From: Laetiporus sulphureus 93-53
Lineage: Eukaryota > Basidiomycota > Agaricomycetes > Polyporales > Laetiporaceae
NCBI RefSeq assembly: GCF_001632365.1
Contig: NW_024468534.1
Span: forward strand, 2,520 to 50,947
Direction: 5' to 3'
Length of the DNA: 48,428 nt
Shown here: piece after piece, positions 27,131 to 38,504 of the stretch
Layout: each line of letters starts with the position of its first letter
Numbering within the stretch: the first letter of the stretch is position 1
Program-made: the position numbers and the translations under genes
The notes under the pieces: generated by a model
Databases searched by the model: none
What the model was told of the DNA's origin: nothing
What the model saw: the letters and a program-made list of their open reading frames with translations, nothing else

Positions 27131-29280
27131 TTTGGCAGGTTCCCTGAGGTCTGGCCAGAGTTCTCATAGACATTGTAACAGTACCTACTCACTCTCGCAT
27201 GTACCAGTATCAAGTTTTCTCTATATTGCATCAACTGGTTTGTCAAAACATGTGATTGATTTACCTGTTCACCTCAAACAGGGAGTTAGGGAAGTCCAGA
27301 CTGAGGCGCTCCTTGACTCAGGAGCATATTCTTGTTACATCAACCCACAGCTGGTTGATCAGTTGAATCTTGCTACGATCTCACTTGAGAAGGAGATCAG
27401 GGTTTATAATGCAGATGCATCTCATAACAAGGGTGGAACCACTAAGAAAAGGGTTCTTCTAAGTATAACTATCGGAAACCACACAAGCAGACAAAGTCTT
27501 CTGGTTACCGATATAGGTCACAAAGACATTATACTAGGCATGACTTTCCTCAAGGAGCACAACCCCGAAGTAGATTAGGGAAAACTCATGGTCAATTTCA
27601 CCCGATGCCCACAGAGATGTGCACCCTCACAGGTAGCAGTCCAAGAGGAGGACCTGGAAGACACAAATATCCCCCACATTGAAGACCTGATGGAGTTCAT
27701 CGATTCTCAGGAGTTAGATGACAACTGGAACGACATGGACAGCTTCATTAGATGGGTGTCACTATCAGAAGACCCTGATGCACAAGCCGTAGCATCACTC
27801 ATTATGGGTCTAGACACCAAGAGGAATCAGGATAGAGCATTGCAAAATGGAGAACAGGACAAAGACTACTGGTCAGCCTATGTCCTCAAACACTTCCACG
27901 AGTATGGCGATGTGTTCTCCAAGAAGCAGTCAGAATGAATGCCCACAAGAAAGCCCTACGATCATCCAATCGAACTTGTTCCAGAGGCATCGTTACCACA
28001 CCCGGCAAAGCTATATCCTATGAACCTACAGGAAAGAAATTCGCTCGACACGTGGATAGACCAAGAGTTGGCCAAAGGATACATTAAGAGATCAAGGAGT
28101 CCAACAGCAGCACCTGTCTTCTTCATCAAAAAGAAAGACAGATCACTGAGGCTAGTACAAGACTACAGGAACCTCAACGTAGTAACAAAGAAGAACAAGT
28201 TCCCAATCCCATGCATTTTGGACCTCATTGACAGACTCTTACAGGCTAGCATATTTACAAAGCTTGATCTGAGATGGGGTTTCAACAACATAAGGATTAG
28301 GGAAGGGGATGAGGAAAAAGCTGCCTTCATCATGCATCACGGCCTCTTCGAACCCACAGTAATGTACTTCGGTTTCTGCAATGCTCCCAGCACCTTCCAA
28401 ACAATGATAAATATGGTCCTTGAGGACTTAATTCATACTGGAAAGGTAGTAGTCTACTTGGACGACATCCTCATTTTCGTGGACGATCTCAAAGAACACC
28501 AATGACTAGTAAAAGCAGTTCTGCAGCATCTCCGGGACAATGACTTATATGCCAAACCAGAGAAATGCTTCTTTGAACAGTCCTCAATTGAGTATCTTGG
28601 CATGATCATTAGCAAGAACTCAGTACAGATGGACTCTGCTAAAGTCGAAGATGTACTTGGCTGGCCTGCACCTACAAAGGTCAAACAAGTACAGGCCTTT
28701 TTAGGATTCGCGAATTTCTACAGGTGATTTATAAAGGACTTTGCGAAACTCGCATGACCTTTAATGCTTCTCACCTGTAAGGACGTGCCCTGGCAATGGA
28801 AGGAAGAGCAAGACCAAGCCTTCAGTGCACTCAAAATGGCATTTACCTCAGCCCCGATCTTACAACTCCCAAACGACACTGCACCATACCATCTGAAAAC
28901 TGATTCCTCAGACTATGCAACTGGTGCAGTGCTCGAACAACTAGGAGAAGACAAGCTATGGCATCCAGTCGCATACTACTCTAAATCACTCAACAAACAT
29001 GAGCGAAACTATGAGATTTATGACAAGAAGATGCTTGCAATTATTCGGACACTAGAAGAACACCGGCACTATTTTGAAGGACACCCGGAACCCATTGAGA
29101 TTTGGTCAGACCATCTCAACCTTACATACTTCTGCCAGGCACAGAAGTTATTCCAGCGCCAAGCACACTGGGCATTATCCCTCACACATTTTAATTTTGT
29201 ACTTAGTCACTGACCTGGAAAGACAATGCTACATGCCGATCCTCTGTCCAGGAGGCCAGACCATGAGAGGGGGGTAGACA
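27131..29280 (+). pseudogene. Element C pol: protease, RT and RNase H
   Basis: Protease with ALLDSGAYSCYIN (27312 on) and IILGMTFLKEHNPEVD; RT with AKGYIKRSRSPTAAPVFF, KLDLRWGFNN, YLDD at 28455-28466 and FLGFANFYR; a TGA at 28755-28757 at the RT/RNase H boundary, as in B+ and B-. RNase H has TDSSDYATGAVL, but the catalytic Glu of YDKEML is Lys (YDKKML). Other stops at about 27577, 27936, 28503, 28726 and 29212. The frame ends in SRRPDHERGVDS, where it meets a piece of the D LTR; integrase and chromodomain are missing. Confidence 0.88.
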
Positions 29281-29428
29281 GCTATTTGTTAGTATAATAT
29301 GAAATAGAAACCTGAAACATGAAGGTCTTGTTCGCATGACCTGAGTGAGTAAATCGTGAAAACGAAAAACTGCTAACCCTAGAATATGTCCACAAGACCT
29401 ATGAACCATAAATAGTAAGTGTCACGTG
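29280..29428 (-). repeat. Piece of the 3' LTR (U3) of element D
   Basis: 149 bases matching 39708-39856 with only a few differences. It begins in mid-U3 directly after the C RNase H frame, so the R and U5 parts of this LTR and the C integrase are both missing. It ends at the gap. Confidence 0.85.
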
Positions 29429-30343
29429 NNNNNNNNNNNNNNNNNNNNNNNNNNNNNNNNNNNNNNNNNNNNNNNNNNNNNNNNNNNNNNNNNNNNNNNN
29501 NNNNNNNNNNNNNNNNNNNNNNNNNNNNNNNNNNNNNNNNNNNNNNNNNNNNNNNNNNNNNNNNNNNNNNNNNNNNNNNNNNNNNNNNNNNNNNNNNNNN
29601 NNNNNNNNNNNNNNNNNNNNNNNNNNNNNNNNNNNNNNNNNNNNNNNNNNNNNNNNNNNNNNNNNNNNNNNNNNNNNNNNNNNNNNNNNNNNNNNNNNNN
29701 NNNNNNNNNNNNNNNNNNNNNNNNNNNNNNNNNNNNNNNNNNNNNNNNNNNNNNNNNNNNNNNNNNNNNNNNNNNNNNNNNNNNNNNNNNNNNNNNNNNN
29801 NNNNNNNNNNNNNNNNNNNNNNNNNNNNNNNNNNNNNNNNNNNNNNNNNNNNNNNNNNNNNNNNNNNNNNNNNNNNNNNNNNNNNNNNNNNNNNNNNNNN
29901 NNNNNNNNNNNNNNNNNNNNNNNNNNNNNNNNNNNNNNNNNNNNNNNNNNNNNNNNNNNNNNNNNNNNNNNNNNNNNNNNNNNNNNNNNNNNNNNNNNNN
30001 NNNNNNNNNNNNNNNNNNNNNNNNNNNNNNNNNNNNNNNNNNNNNNNNNNNNNNNNNNNNNNNNNNNNNNNNNNNNNNNNNNNNNNNNNNNNNNNNNNNN
30101 NNNNNNNNNNNNNNNNNNNNNNNNNNNNNNNNNNNNNNNNNNNNNNNNNNNNNNNNNNNNNNNNNNNNNNNNNNNNNNNNNNNNNNNNNNNNNNNNNNNN
30201 NNNNNNNNNNNNNNNNNNNNNNNNNNNNNNNNNNNNNNNNNNNNNNNNNNNNNNNNNNNNNNNNNNNNNNNNNNNNNNNNNNNNNNNNNNNNNNNNNNNN
30301 NNNNNNNNNNNNNNNNNNNNNNNNNNNNNNNNNNNNNNNNNNN
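29429..30343. other. Assembly gap (N), 915 bases
   Basis: Run of N inside the 3' end of element D. It should hold the outer end of the D LTR and perhaps part of an E LTR. Confidence 0.99.
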
Positions 30344-30787
30344 ATCAGTCTTCATCTGGATAGGGTTGTGAGAAGATCTAGCCTATCCTGTACCTGGCTA
30401 TACTGTATGCCAGTTGGTAGGGAGATCCTCTGTTGTGGTATCTGCCTATTGGTTTAGGCAGCAAAGTGGTGCCACTATCTTGAGTGGCGAATTGGGTGCT
30501 TGCTAGCTTGATGGTCCAATGGGTTCCTTTTCTGGGCAAGTGGCCTGGTGTCACGTGACCAACACCTGACAACTTCCGAATAGGGCAAGTGGCCAGTGTC
30601 ACGTGACTGGGTGGCTGAATCATGGGCGCTTGGTGGTCATGTGGTAGACACAGTCATGTCCGTGATGTATGTGGCGGCATTGTGCTGTTTGTCCAAATAT
30701 CCACGTTGCAAGACCAATATGAAGGTTGGCGTCACTCAAATGAGGACTTTAATGGTGCAAAAAGAAAGCTGCCACTTAATACTGTGA
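30344..30787 (-). repeat. Family E LTR fragment, minus strand
   Basis: From about 30462 to 30787 this matches 4300-4768 (GTGGTGCCACTAT, GGGTGCTTGCTAGCTTGATG, GTGTCACGTGACC, ATACTGTGACA end), with internal deletions. 30344-30461 has no clear match. It sits in the 3' part of element D. Confidence 0.75.
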
Positions 30788-31033
30788 CACAAGGTGTCTT
30801 GGCATCTCCATAGTGACTTGATCGGAGAACGTCCTGATCAGTTTGACCTCGTATTGCTTGACGCCTTCTTCCTTGCCCGCAAAACAAACACTAATGATGC
30901 ACGTCCGGTTGAGTGTTGGGTGCCAATCGTGCATGCCTGGAATGGGTGGTGGATAGAGAAGAGTGACCCATTGGCTGAAGACACGATGAGGTGAGTCTTC
31001 CGAGTAGAGGTGCCAGGCAACCTTCTGGTTATC

Positions 31034-31588
31034 TCAAGTGAAGACGAAGGCGTGAAAGGTGGCGAAGTCACCCGTGCCCATGTGATGGACATAGAGACGA
31101 TGGCCATCGCATTTCATGAGAAATGTTAGTGGTGTGGTGATGAAGACATCATAGGGTGATGCCACGTCTGGAGCGATGAGCGATACTTGTTCAGCCACTG
31201 AGTTGCTCGAAGACTTGGCCATTCGAGCATACCTTGTCTGCTCAATGATGATGTTGGCTGGTGTGGGTTGCAATCCATTTTTGGGTGAGTCCACGTAGTT
31301 GTATGTGGCACCATCATGGTGGGGGTAGCCAGGTTGTTCATCATTGGCATTCCTTGCCTGTTCATCATCTTCACCCCAAGCTCTCCCCATCGTCCAAGAT
31401 CCTCTCATCATCCAACGACCTGTCTCATCTTCATCATCTCTCCAACGTGCACTCCTCCATGAGTCGGCCAATGCTTCATCACTAAGGTTGGTTGGAGGTG
31501 GTAGTTCATCTCCATCATTGTCTAGGAGTAGTCCTGGCTCTGATGTGCTGCGAGTGACGGTGGTGGTGACACAAATGTTGAGCGACAT
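31034..31588 (-). CDS. Element D extra frame 2, uncharacterised
   Basis: 184 codons on the minus strand, MSLNICVTTTVTRSTSEPG and on, acidic and Trp/Arg/Asp-rich in its middle (WRSARWRDDEDETGRW), ending VYVHHMGTGDFATFHAF. It lies beyond the chromodomain in the direction of transcription. No family was recognised; a chance open frame is possible. The stretch 30788-31033 next to it shows nothing recognisable. Confidence 0.4.
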   Translation of the reverse strand: MSLNICVTTTVTRSTSEPGLLLDNDGDELPPPTNLSDEALADSWRSARWRDDEDETGRWMMRGSWTMGRAWGEDDEQARNANDEQPGYPHHDGATYNYVDSPKNGLQPTPANIIIEQTRYARMAKSSSNSVAEQVSLIAPDVASPYDVFITTPLTFLMKCDGHRLYVHHMGTGDFATFHAFVFT

Positions 31589-31720
31589 TGGTGGAGGTGG
31601 TAGAGTGAAGCAGTTCTCTTTATCTCAAGGGTAGATTTCCTCGTAGAGTTCCCACTCAAGTAGGAGGAGGCGATGGTCCAGTAGAGGGAAAGGAGGACCG
31701 CTACTTATACCTCTGAGCAG

Positions 31721-32452
31721 TCATTCCTCTTCTTCATACCAGTCTGTGATGTGAATATTTGCCATTCCCATATGTTCTTCTGCTGGTATTGTCATTATCC
31801 TTGATACGGTACTGTGTATGACACTGAATGCATCCAGAGTGAATGAAAGTGCTGCCGGTAAGATATCAAAGTGTAGCAGATGATCTAGAGCGTACGACGG
31901 TGGGAGGATTCCCACTGGAAGCCCGGCGTAAATGGCTGTTAGGATAGTCTGGTGTCGATCTGGCTCTAGCTGGGGCAGGTGAAGTTCCTCCATTAGATAC
32001 ATCGGGTAATTCATTCTCATGAACATTCCCCATGTTTCATCTAGGTCGATATCGACGTCGTCCTCTAGTGTTACCTTTGGCCTGTCCATTTGGAATGGAA
32101 ATGGGTAAGAAATTCTGATTAGCCCGTTGGGGCGAGGGGTTAGATATGGCTGTTGTCGAGTTGACCTGAAGTCATCCAGGAGGTGGACTTCATGGATGTC
32201 ATCTGCTCTCTGGATGAGATGGTCCATCATGGTTTGGATGGGTCGTGTTGAATTCAACGTTGGTATGGTCAAAGTCAGCAAGATCCTCAATGGCAAATCC
32301 AGCTCCTCTGATAGCGAGATAGACTCCAAGTTGTTGAAAGACCTGTAGCGATGGTCATGAGAGGAATGTGATTCGACATCTTCGAGAACTTCGATGATAT
32401 GGGTGAGAGTGGTGATAGCGGATTCGAGATAGTTGGGGTTTTGCACAGGCAT
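31721..32452 (-). CDS. Element D extra frame 1, uncharacterised 243-residue protein
   Basis: Open frame of 243 codons starting 14 bases after the chromodomain frame ends, same strand as pol: MPVQNPNYLESAITTL, LPLRILLTLTIPTLNS, DLDETWGMFMRMNYPMYL, FAGLPVG-like IYAGLPVGILPPSYALDH, ending HITDWYEEEE. It is longer and cleaner than any pol frame of D, which suggests it was a gene. I recall similar proteins near gypsy pol genes in mushroom genomes but cannot name a family. No signal peptide or membrane helix is obvious, so it does not look like an envelope. Confidence 0.55.
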   Translation of the reverse strand: MPVQNPNYLESAITTLTHIIEVLEDVESHSSHDHRYRSFNNLESISLSEELDLPLRILLTLTIPTLNSTRPIQTMMDHLIQRADDIHEVHLLDDFRSTRQQPYLTPRPNGLIRISYPFPFQMDRPKVTLEDDVDIDLDETWGMFMRMNYPMYLMEELHLPQLEPDRHQTILTAIYAGLPVGILPPSYALDHLLHFDILPAALSFTLDAFSVIHSTVSRIMTIPAEEHMGMANIHITDWYEEEE

Positions 32453-32465
32453 TGGGACTGAGGAT

Positions 32466-35449
32466 TCAGGCCAAGTTGTGCTCCCTTTTATACTCGTTCA
32501 GCAGCTCACTTGCATTACCCATTTCCGTCTCCTTTACCCACAACCTTTCACTGAGTGGATATCCAGCCCATTTTACCAGATATTCGTTCTTGCTGCACCG
32601 TAGTCGGTGGCCCATTATAGACTCGATTTCAAATTCTTCTTCTCCTTCGATATGATCTGGAGGCAGTGTTGAATAACTATCCTCATGTGTGCTGGTCTGC
32701 TGGTATGGCATAAGAAGTGCAGCATGGAACATGGATGGATCTTCCATGTTGCAGGAAGGTCTAACTTGAATGAGAGAGGTCCCAGAACCTCCTTGATCCT
32801 AAATGGTCCTTCTCGCTTCAGCGCTAGCTTGTTCGATTGCTAAGGTCTTTTCAAATTGGTGGCTTCCAGCCAAACCTTGTCTCCTTTCTTGAACGTCGGA
32901 TATCCTTCTTTGATCCTGGTGGATACACGTGCTTTTGCCTTGATGATTCCTTCTGTGGCCTCCTTGCAGACCATACTAAGAAGTTTGAGTCTTGCATCTA
33001 CGTCGGGGATCTCGTCCTGAGGGAACAGTTCTGGCATTCCTCAGGGTTCGTAGCCATACCATATATATTTCAAATGGCAACTTCTTCATCACTGAATGAG
33101 TATGGAGATTGTGTGCAAACTCTGCTTCAGATCAATATGGTTGCTCTGCACAGTACATTCAGAGATAGGTTTCCAATTCTTGATTCATTCGTTCTATTTC
33201 ACCATCCGTCTGTGGATGGCAGGCTGTGCTCATGGCCGACTTGATCTTCCGGGCAGTGCACAGTGCTTGAAAGACTTTGGATGTGAATTGTGTTCCATGA
33301 TCAGAGATGATCTTGTCGGGTAGCCTGAAGCGTTTCCAAACTTGTCGTCTGAATAACTCAGCGATTTCTGAAGCAGTGATCGTCTTCTTGCAGGGACATA
33401 GAATTACCCCCTTACTAAGCCCATGGTTTACCATGACCATTATTGAATTGAAGCCTTCGCTTTTCAGTAGATCAGTAATAAAATCCACGCTAACTTGCTT
33501 GAAGGGTAGTGCATTGGGCAAAGGGCCTATGGGCTGTAGTGGAACTTTGACCTTGTTTCGAACAGCTTTGGACTGCTGACATGTGGCACATCCATTGATG
33601 TAGCTTTGGATGAAGCGATACATTTATGGCCACCAGAAGTCTTTGTGCACTAATTGGTGCATAACCCAGATTCCTGGATGACCATGTGGAGTAGCCTCAT
33701 GGTATCGTCAAACAATTTCCTTCTTCAAGGCTGTATTATTTGGGATGTATACGCATCCATGGATGGTGATTAGACCATTGTCAGCATCCTTGATGTCATC
33801 CTTTGTCATTCCTCGTGGGACTGGAAGTTCTTTCATTAGGCCATCCTGGTACGCAAGTACCGATGGATCTTTTGTTAATGCTTGTCAGATTTGTTCTGCC
33901 ATATCTGTATCGATTCTGGTAGCAGAATTGCAGGTGACTTGTTGTCCTGTCGATTGTCTAATTCTGACAACCATGAAAGTGCATCTGCTTGCACCATTTG
34001 TCGTCCTGGAGTATGGACACTCTTGTAATTGAACATAGACAAGAAGAGTTGCCACCTTCGCTGTCTTGGGTTCAAATCCTGTGGTTGCCTAAAATACGTC
34101 AGATTTTTGTGATCTGTGCATATGAGGAATGGCTCCTTTGTGCCGTCGAGATAGTGTCTCCATTCTTTAAGTGCGCGGATGATTCCTAGGAGCTCCTTAT
34201 CATAGATTTGATAATTTTGTTCCAGATCGGAGAGCGACTTGGAATAATATGCGCAGGCATGGAGATCACCATTATCATCATTCTGCATTAGGACTGCTTC
34301 TGTAGCAAAGTCTGATGCATCAGTTTCGATGACAAAAGGCTTGTCTTTGTCTGGCATAACCAGTATTGGTGCTTTGCTGAACTCATTTTTGAGATAGTTG
34401 AAAGTGGCTTGTTCTTTGCTTGTCCAATGGAACACATTCCCACCCTTAGTCTTGGTAAGGTCAATTAAGGGTCTTGCAATTTCAGAATAGTTCTGAATGA
34501 ACTTTCGATAGACGTTGGCGAATCCTAGAAATGCGCATACTCCTTTGACGCCAGTTGGGGCTTCCCATTTGATGATTCCATTGACTTTTGCTGGATCCAT
34601 TTGAAGTCGTCCTGGAAGGAGAACTAGTCCTAGGAAGTCAGTGCATGTAGTCTTGAACACACATTTCTCCAGCTTGAGATAGAGGTCATTATCGACCATC
34701 TTTTTGATGACTCGTTCCAGCTTCTTTTCCAACTCCTTTTCGCTTTCAGCAAGGATGAGGATATCATCCAGATAACATAATAGCCATCTTTCAGTGATTT
34801 CTTCTGCGAATATTTCATTCATCATTCACTGAAAGATTGCCGGTGCATTGCACATTCCGAAGAACATGACTGTGGGTTCGAATAATCCACGCTTGGTGAT
34901 GAAGGCAGCCTTCCACTCATCTCCCTGATGAATTCGGACATTGGTGTATGCTCCGCGAATGTCAAGCTTCATGAAATACTTGGCATGACGGAGTCGATCC
35001 ATTAGGTCCGATATAAGTGGGAGTGGATAGGCATCCGTAATCGTTCCTTCATTCGCATAGCGGTAGTTCTGGCATGGACGTAGCCCACCGTCTTTCTTTT
35101 CTACAAAGAAGAAAGTTGATGCCATTGTGGATTGTGAAGGACAAATATATCCTTTTGCAAGGTTTTCGTCGATAAAGGCATTCATAGCTTCTTCTTCTGG
35201 CTTTGATAGGTTATAGACCTTTCCTCATTTAGGAACAAAGTCCAGCTTGAAGTCTATGTTGTGATCATACGATCTATGCGGTGGTAACCATTCCCATGCC
35301 TTTTCTTCGAAGATCCATTTGTACTTGAAAAGATATGATGGTATCGTTACATTCTTCTTGGAGTTCTTCTTCTCCTCGAGTGCTTTCTTTTGTGTGAGTT
35401 CCTGCACCTTGTTTGATGCCTTCCAGAAGGTATCACCATCTTTCTGCAT
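32466..35449 (-). pseudogene. Element D pol: RT, RNase H, integrase, chromodomain
   Basis: Minus strand, several stops. RT from about 35200: LAKGYICPSQSTMAS, KLDIRGAYTNVRI, YLDD at 34774-34763, FLGFANVYRKFIQNY. RNase H: FVIETDASDFATEAVL, YDKELLGIIRALKEW. Integrase: FWWP, CATCQQSK, a core with VDFITDL, IISDHGTQF and TDGEIERMNQEL. Chromodomain at 32690-32560 (EFEIESIMGHRL, YLVKWAGYP). It ends at 32466 without a dUTPase. Stops occur at RT (about 34823), the integrase zinc region (33620s) and the core end. Confidence 0.88.
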
Positions 35450-36250
35450 ACGGTGAGGGTCCTTTTTGGAAGTTGTCGTTGGACATTGATTCGCTTCATG
35501 TCCCGACTTTCTGCACTGGTAACATAGTCATTTCTTGACTGATGTTTGATTCATTCATTGCAGTGCAAGATATTGCATCTTCCTTTCTCCAGCAGAGCGA
35601 TGTTCTTTTTCTTTGAGCATAACTTCTTGAAGTAAGCCAGTATCAGGTTGATAGGTGAAAATAGCTTCTTTTTCTCCTATTTCCTGATCCTCCAAGTACA
35701 GTGCTCCTTTTATGTATGCAAGCAAGAGGTCTGAATCAACAGTTCCTGCTTCGTCTGGTGCTGGGTCGACATTAGACCAGTCGATCCTTTTCAAGATTCG
35801 CTTGGCTTTGTCTTTTTCCTTCTTGGTGATTGGAAGACGAATGGTGTTTCTGTCCTTGAAAGGCCATGGTTCCTCATCCAGTACATCTTCTACATATTGA
35901 TGGACCTTGACTTCACCTGTTTGCCAATTGATAATTGGGTTGTGATCATGGAGCCACGTATTGCCAATGATCACATCTTCTTTTCCTAAGTCGATGACTA
36001 GGAAGTCATCATTCCATTCGTACATTCCTGCATGAACAGTTCCTTTGAACTGTTGGTTTGTAGAGTTGATGGGACTTCCATCGACACTGCAAATCTTGAC
36101 TTCCTTCTGTGATTTGAGAAGGTGGAGTCCTACTTTCTTCACAAACGATTCATTGATGAATATTCCTTTTGCTCCAGAATTGACTAAGGCTCTTGCTGGA
36201 ATACTTCGGATTCTTGTGCCATTGTAATCTTGAAAGATGATATTGAGGTA
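35450..36250 (-). pseudogene. Element D protease and following zinc-knuckle segment
   Basis: Minus strand. Protease active site reads ALVNSGAKGIFIN near 36190-36150: the catalytic Asp is Asn (one G to A change). VIIGNTWLHDHNPIINW closes the domain. About 120 codons later, after a stop, comes CYQCRKSGHEANQC near 35525-35480, a canonical C-X2-C-X4-H-X4-C knuckle between protease and RT, in addition to the gag knuckle. Confidence 0.75.
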
Positions 36251-36285
36251 TATTTCGCTTCCTCGTTTGATATCGCCTCATATGA

Positions 36286-36820
36286 TTACTTCCTCTGGGA
36301 CCATTTCTTTGTTTGGATGCCACGAGATCCCAACGCGCATCCAATTCCAAAACTCTCCGGATCATCTTTTTCCATGGGTGGTGGATATCGGCGTGCATAT
36401 TCATATCTGTCTGTATTGTCTCCAAATTCCAGAAGATCATCGAGATGGGGCATCGTCATGTTGCATTTCTTAATACAGTCTCCTCGCATTTTAAGTGCAT
36501 CTTCCCGTCGTATCCTGGCAAGTTCTTCTTTGGGGGATGAATCTTTGAACCACATATGACTCTTCTTCCAAGTCACTAGATTTGTTCTTGGTTCGCCTGA
36601 CTTTGCGAACTGTTTTGGGTTTGACAGGGCGAGTTCTTCATACCCTGTGAACAACTGTTTCTTGTTTGGATACTTCTTCAGAGTCTGATGATTCAGACTC
36701 TGATTCTTCCTGTTCTGACTCCTCTGAGCTATCCTCTGAGTTACTTTCTTTAACCCTTTTTACTTGTCGGTGTTTCTTCTCTGTTCCCTTGGAGTAAGAT
36801 TTAGTCAGCTTGGAAGTCTT
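36286..36820 (-). pseudogene. Element D gag-protease linker
   Basis: Minus strand. A Ser/Glu-rich acidic stretch (about 36760-36660, EESEQEESESESSDSEE) is followed by an open 122-codon piece with KKSHMWFKDSSPKEELARIRR and ARRYPPPMEKDDPESFG. Such acidic linkers between gag and protease are seen in related fungal elements. No enzyme motif. Confidence 0.5.
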
Positions 36821-38180
36821 TCGTCATCTGCCAGGTCCGGAGTATTTCTTCGTCCTGGAATTGGACGTCTTGGTCTTGGCATATGAAGTTGTCTTTCCTG
36901 AACGATCTGGTGCCGGATCATATTCTGGACTTGTGCATTGTGCTGCGATGTGTCCTGATCTTCTGCAGTTGTAGCAGAGTCCATCCACAGAACGTTTCTG
37001 ATGGGTTTCTTGGGAGATCCAGTCAACGTCCATGTCATCAGGGTCCTTCTCCGCCCTTCTTTTGCTTCCTGAAGAGCCTGAAATGAACTTAAAGATATTT
37101 GTCTTCCTGCTATGAATGTCTTGTAGGTCTGTGACCTTTCTTGCGGCCTTGCACGCTGTTGCATAGGTCGTTGGTGGACTTTCGATGATGAAGACTTTTT
37201 CTGCAAGTTTCTCATTAAGGCCTCACTTGAAGTGGATGAGCTTGGCGTATTCGTCATCGATTTTGGCATATGGGTAGAGGATATCGAGATTTCCGATATA
37301 CTCGTCGACGGTTTGCTTGTCCTGCCTGTACTTTCCTTCGAGAAGTACTTGCCAGGCTTGGTCCTTGGTTGTGACACCTCCATACTTTTCGATAAGTGTC
37401 ATCTTGAAGTCTTGGTACATTCCAAGATTGCTGTGTTTTGCCATTTGGTTGGCTTCCCATAACTTGGCCCACTTTCCCACTGTGGATGAGGAGTCGATTT
37501 GGGAGAGGACGAAGGCAATTTTGCTGAAGTCATCATTGTAGACTCCCGCATTTGCCTGTAGGTATCATTCCACATTTCGGAGGAACGATGCATACTCTCG
37601 CTTGTCTCCCTTAAACTCCTTGATTTTTCCCATCTTCTTTTTCCGTGCCACTGGCTGCTTGGGTATTGCTCCCTGATATTGTGCGTAGAGTCCCAATGCT
37701 TGTTGGTACTCATTCCAGATGATGTCAGTGCAGGTTCCGAGATGGACGGGTGGTCCGAGAGCCGGGTCATATCGTGCATGTGTAGCCATACTTCCTGAGA
37801 ACTGAAAGCTACCGGTTGGTCTTGATCCAGTTGAAACTGAACGTGTGATTCCAGGTGCATTGGGTAGGTGGGGTGGCTGGTCCCTTCTGAGGTGTGTGAT
37901 TTCTGGAGAACCTGGTCTAGCAGTACTATCCGAGATAGATCTCTCGAGCGGAACTGCTCTTGTTCCAAGGAGATTAACTGGCTGTAATCCACTGGTTTCC
38001 TGTGAACACCCTTTCTGTCGTTCAACTTGGATTGCTTCTCCTTGTGGAAGTTCTGTTGCTTTGTCGAAGCCTCATAGAGATTCTTCATCAAAGTTTTCCC
38101 TTCCACGAAAAACTCGTCTTATTTCTTCAATCTTACCCTCGAGCTGCTCTAGCCTCGGACGATCTGTTGGTTCGTAGGCT
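36821..38180 (-). pseudogene. Element D gag
   Basis: Minus strand, one frame with stops near 37563 and 37221. It includes MATHARYDPALGPPVHLG (37789), KEFKGDKREYASFLRNVE, the capsid-like KWAKLWEANQMAKHS, a TVDEYIGNLDILYPYAKI segment, and CYNCRRSGHIAAQC near 36975-36930, a canonical knuckle. The true start is upstream of 37789 but not certain. Confidence 0.8.
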
Positions 38181-38504
38181 CATCCTAGCCTGAATTGAAG
38201 TCGAAGTTGAACCGCTTCTGTCAACTTTCTTTTGTAGAGGTCTGTTAACTCCTCTGTGGTGGTGTCACTGATCGTAAATTGTGGTACTTCTTCGTCAGAA
38301 GTTACCGGTCGTGTTTCTGGTGTATCTTCCTCAGATACTTGGTCGGGTTCCTGTGCAGCCCACGTTTTGAATCTTGTCTTGACCTAAGATTCCTCAATTG
38401 CCTTTCCTGGGAAGGGCTTTTAGCATGTCTTCACCATGTGCCTCAGATGAGGGCTTCTCTTCTGGATTACCACACGAGTAATCGCTAGTGCTTGAGTTCG
38501 TTCC

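Noticed and set aside
31034..32452. Envelope gene of element D
   Set aside because: No signal peptide, membrane helix or cleavage site is visible in either frame.
37399..38106. 235-codon minus-strand frame in the D gag region
   Set aside because: It is an overlapping frame of gag; the gag frame, with capsid and knuckle motifs, is the supported one.
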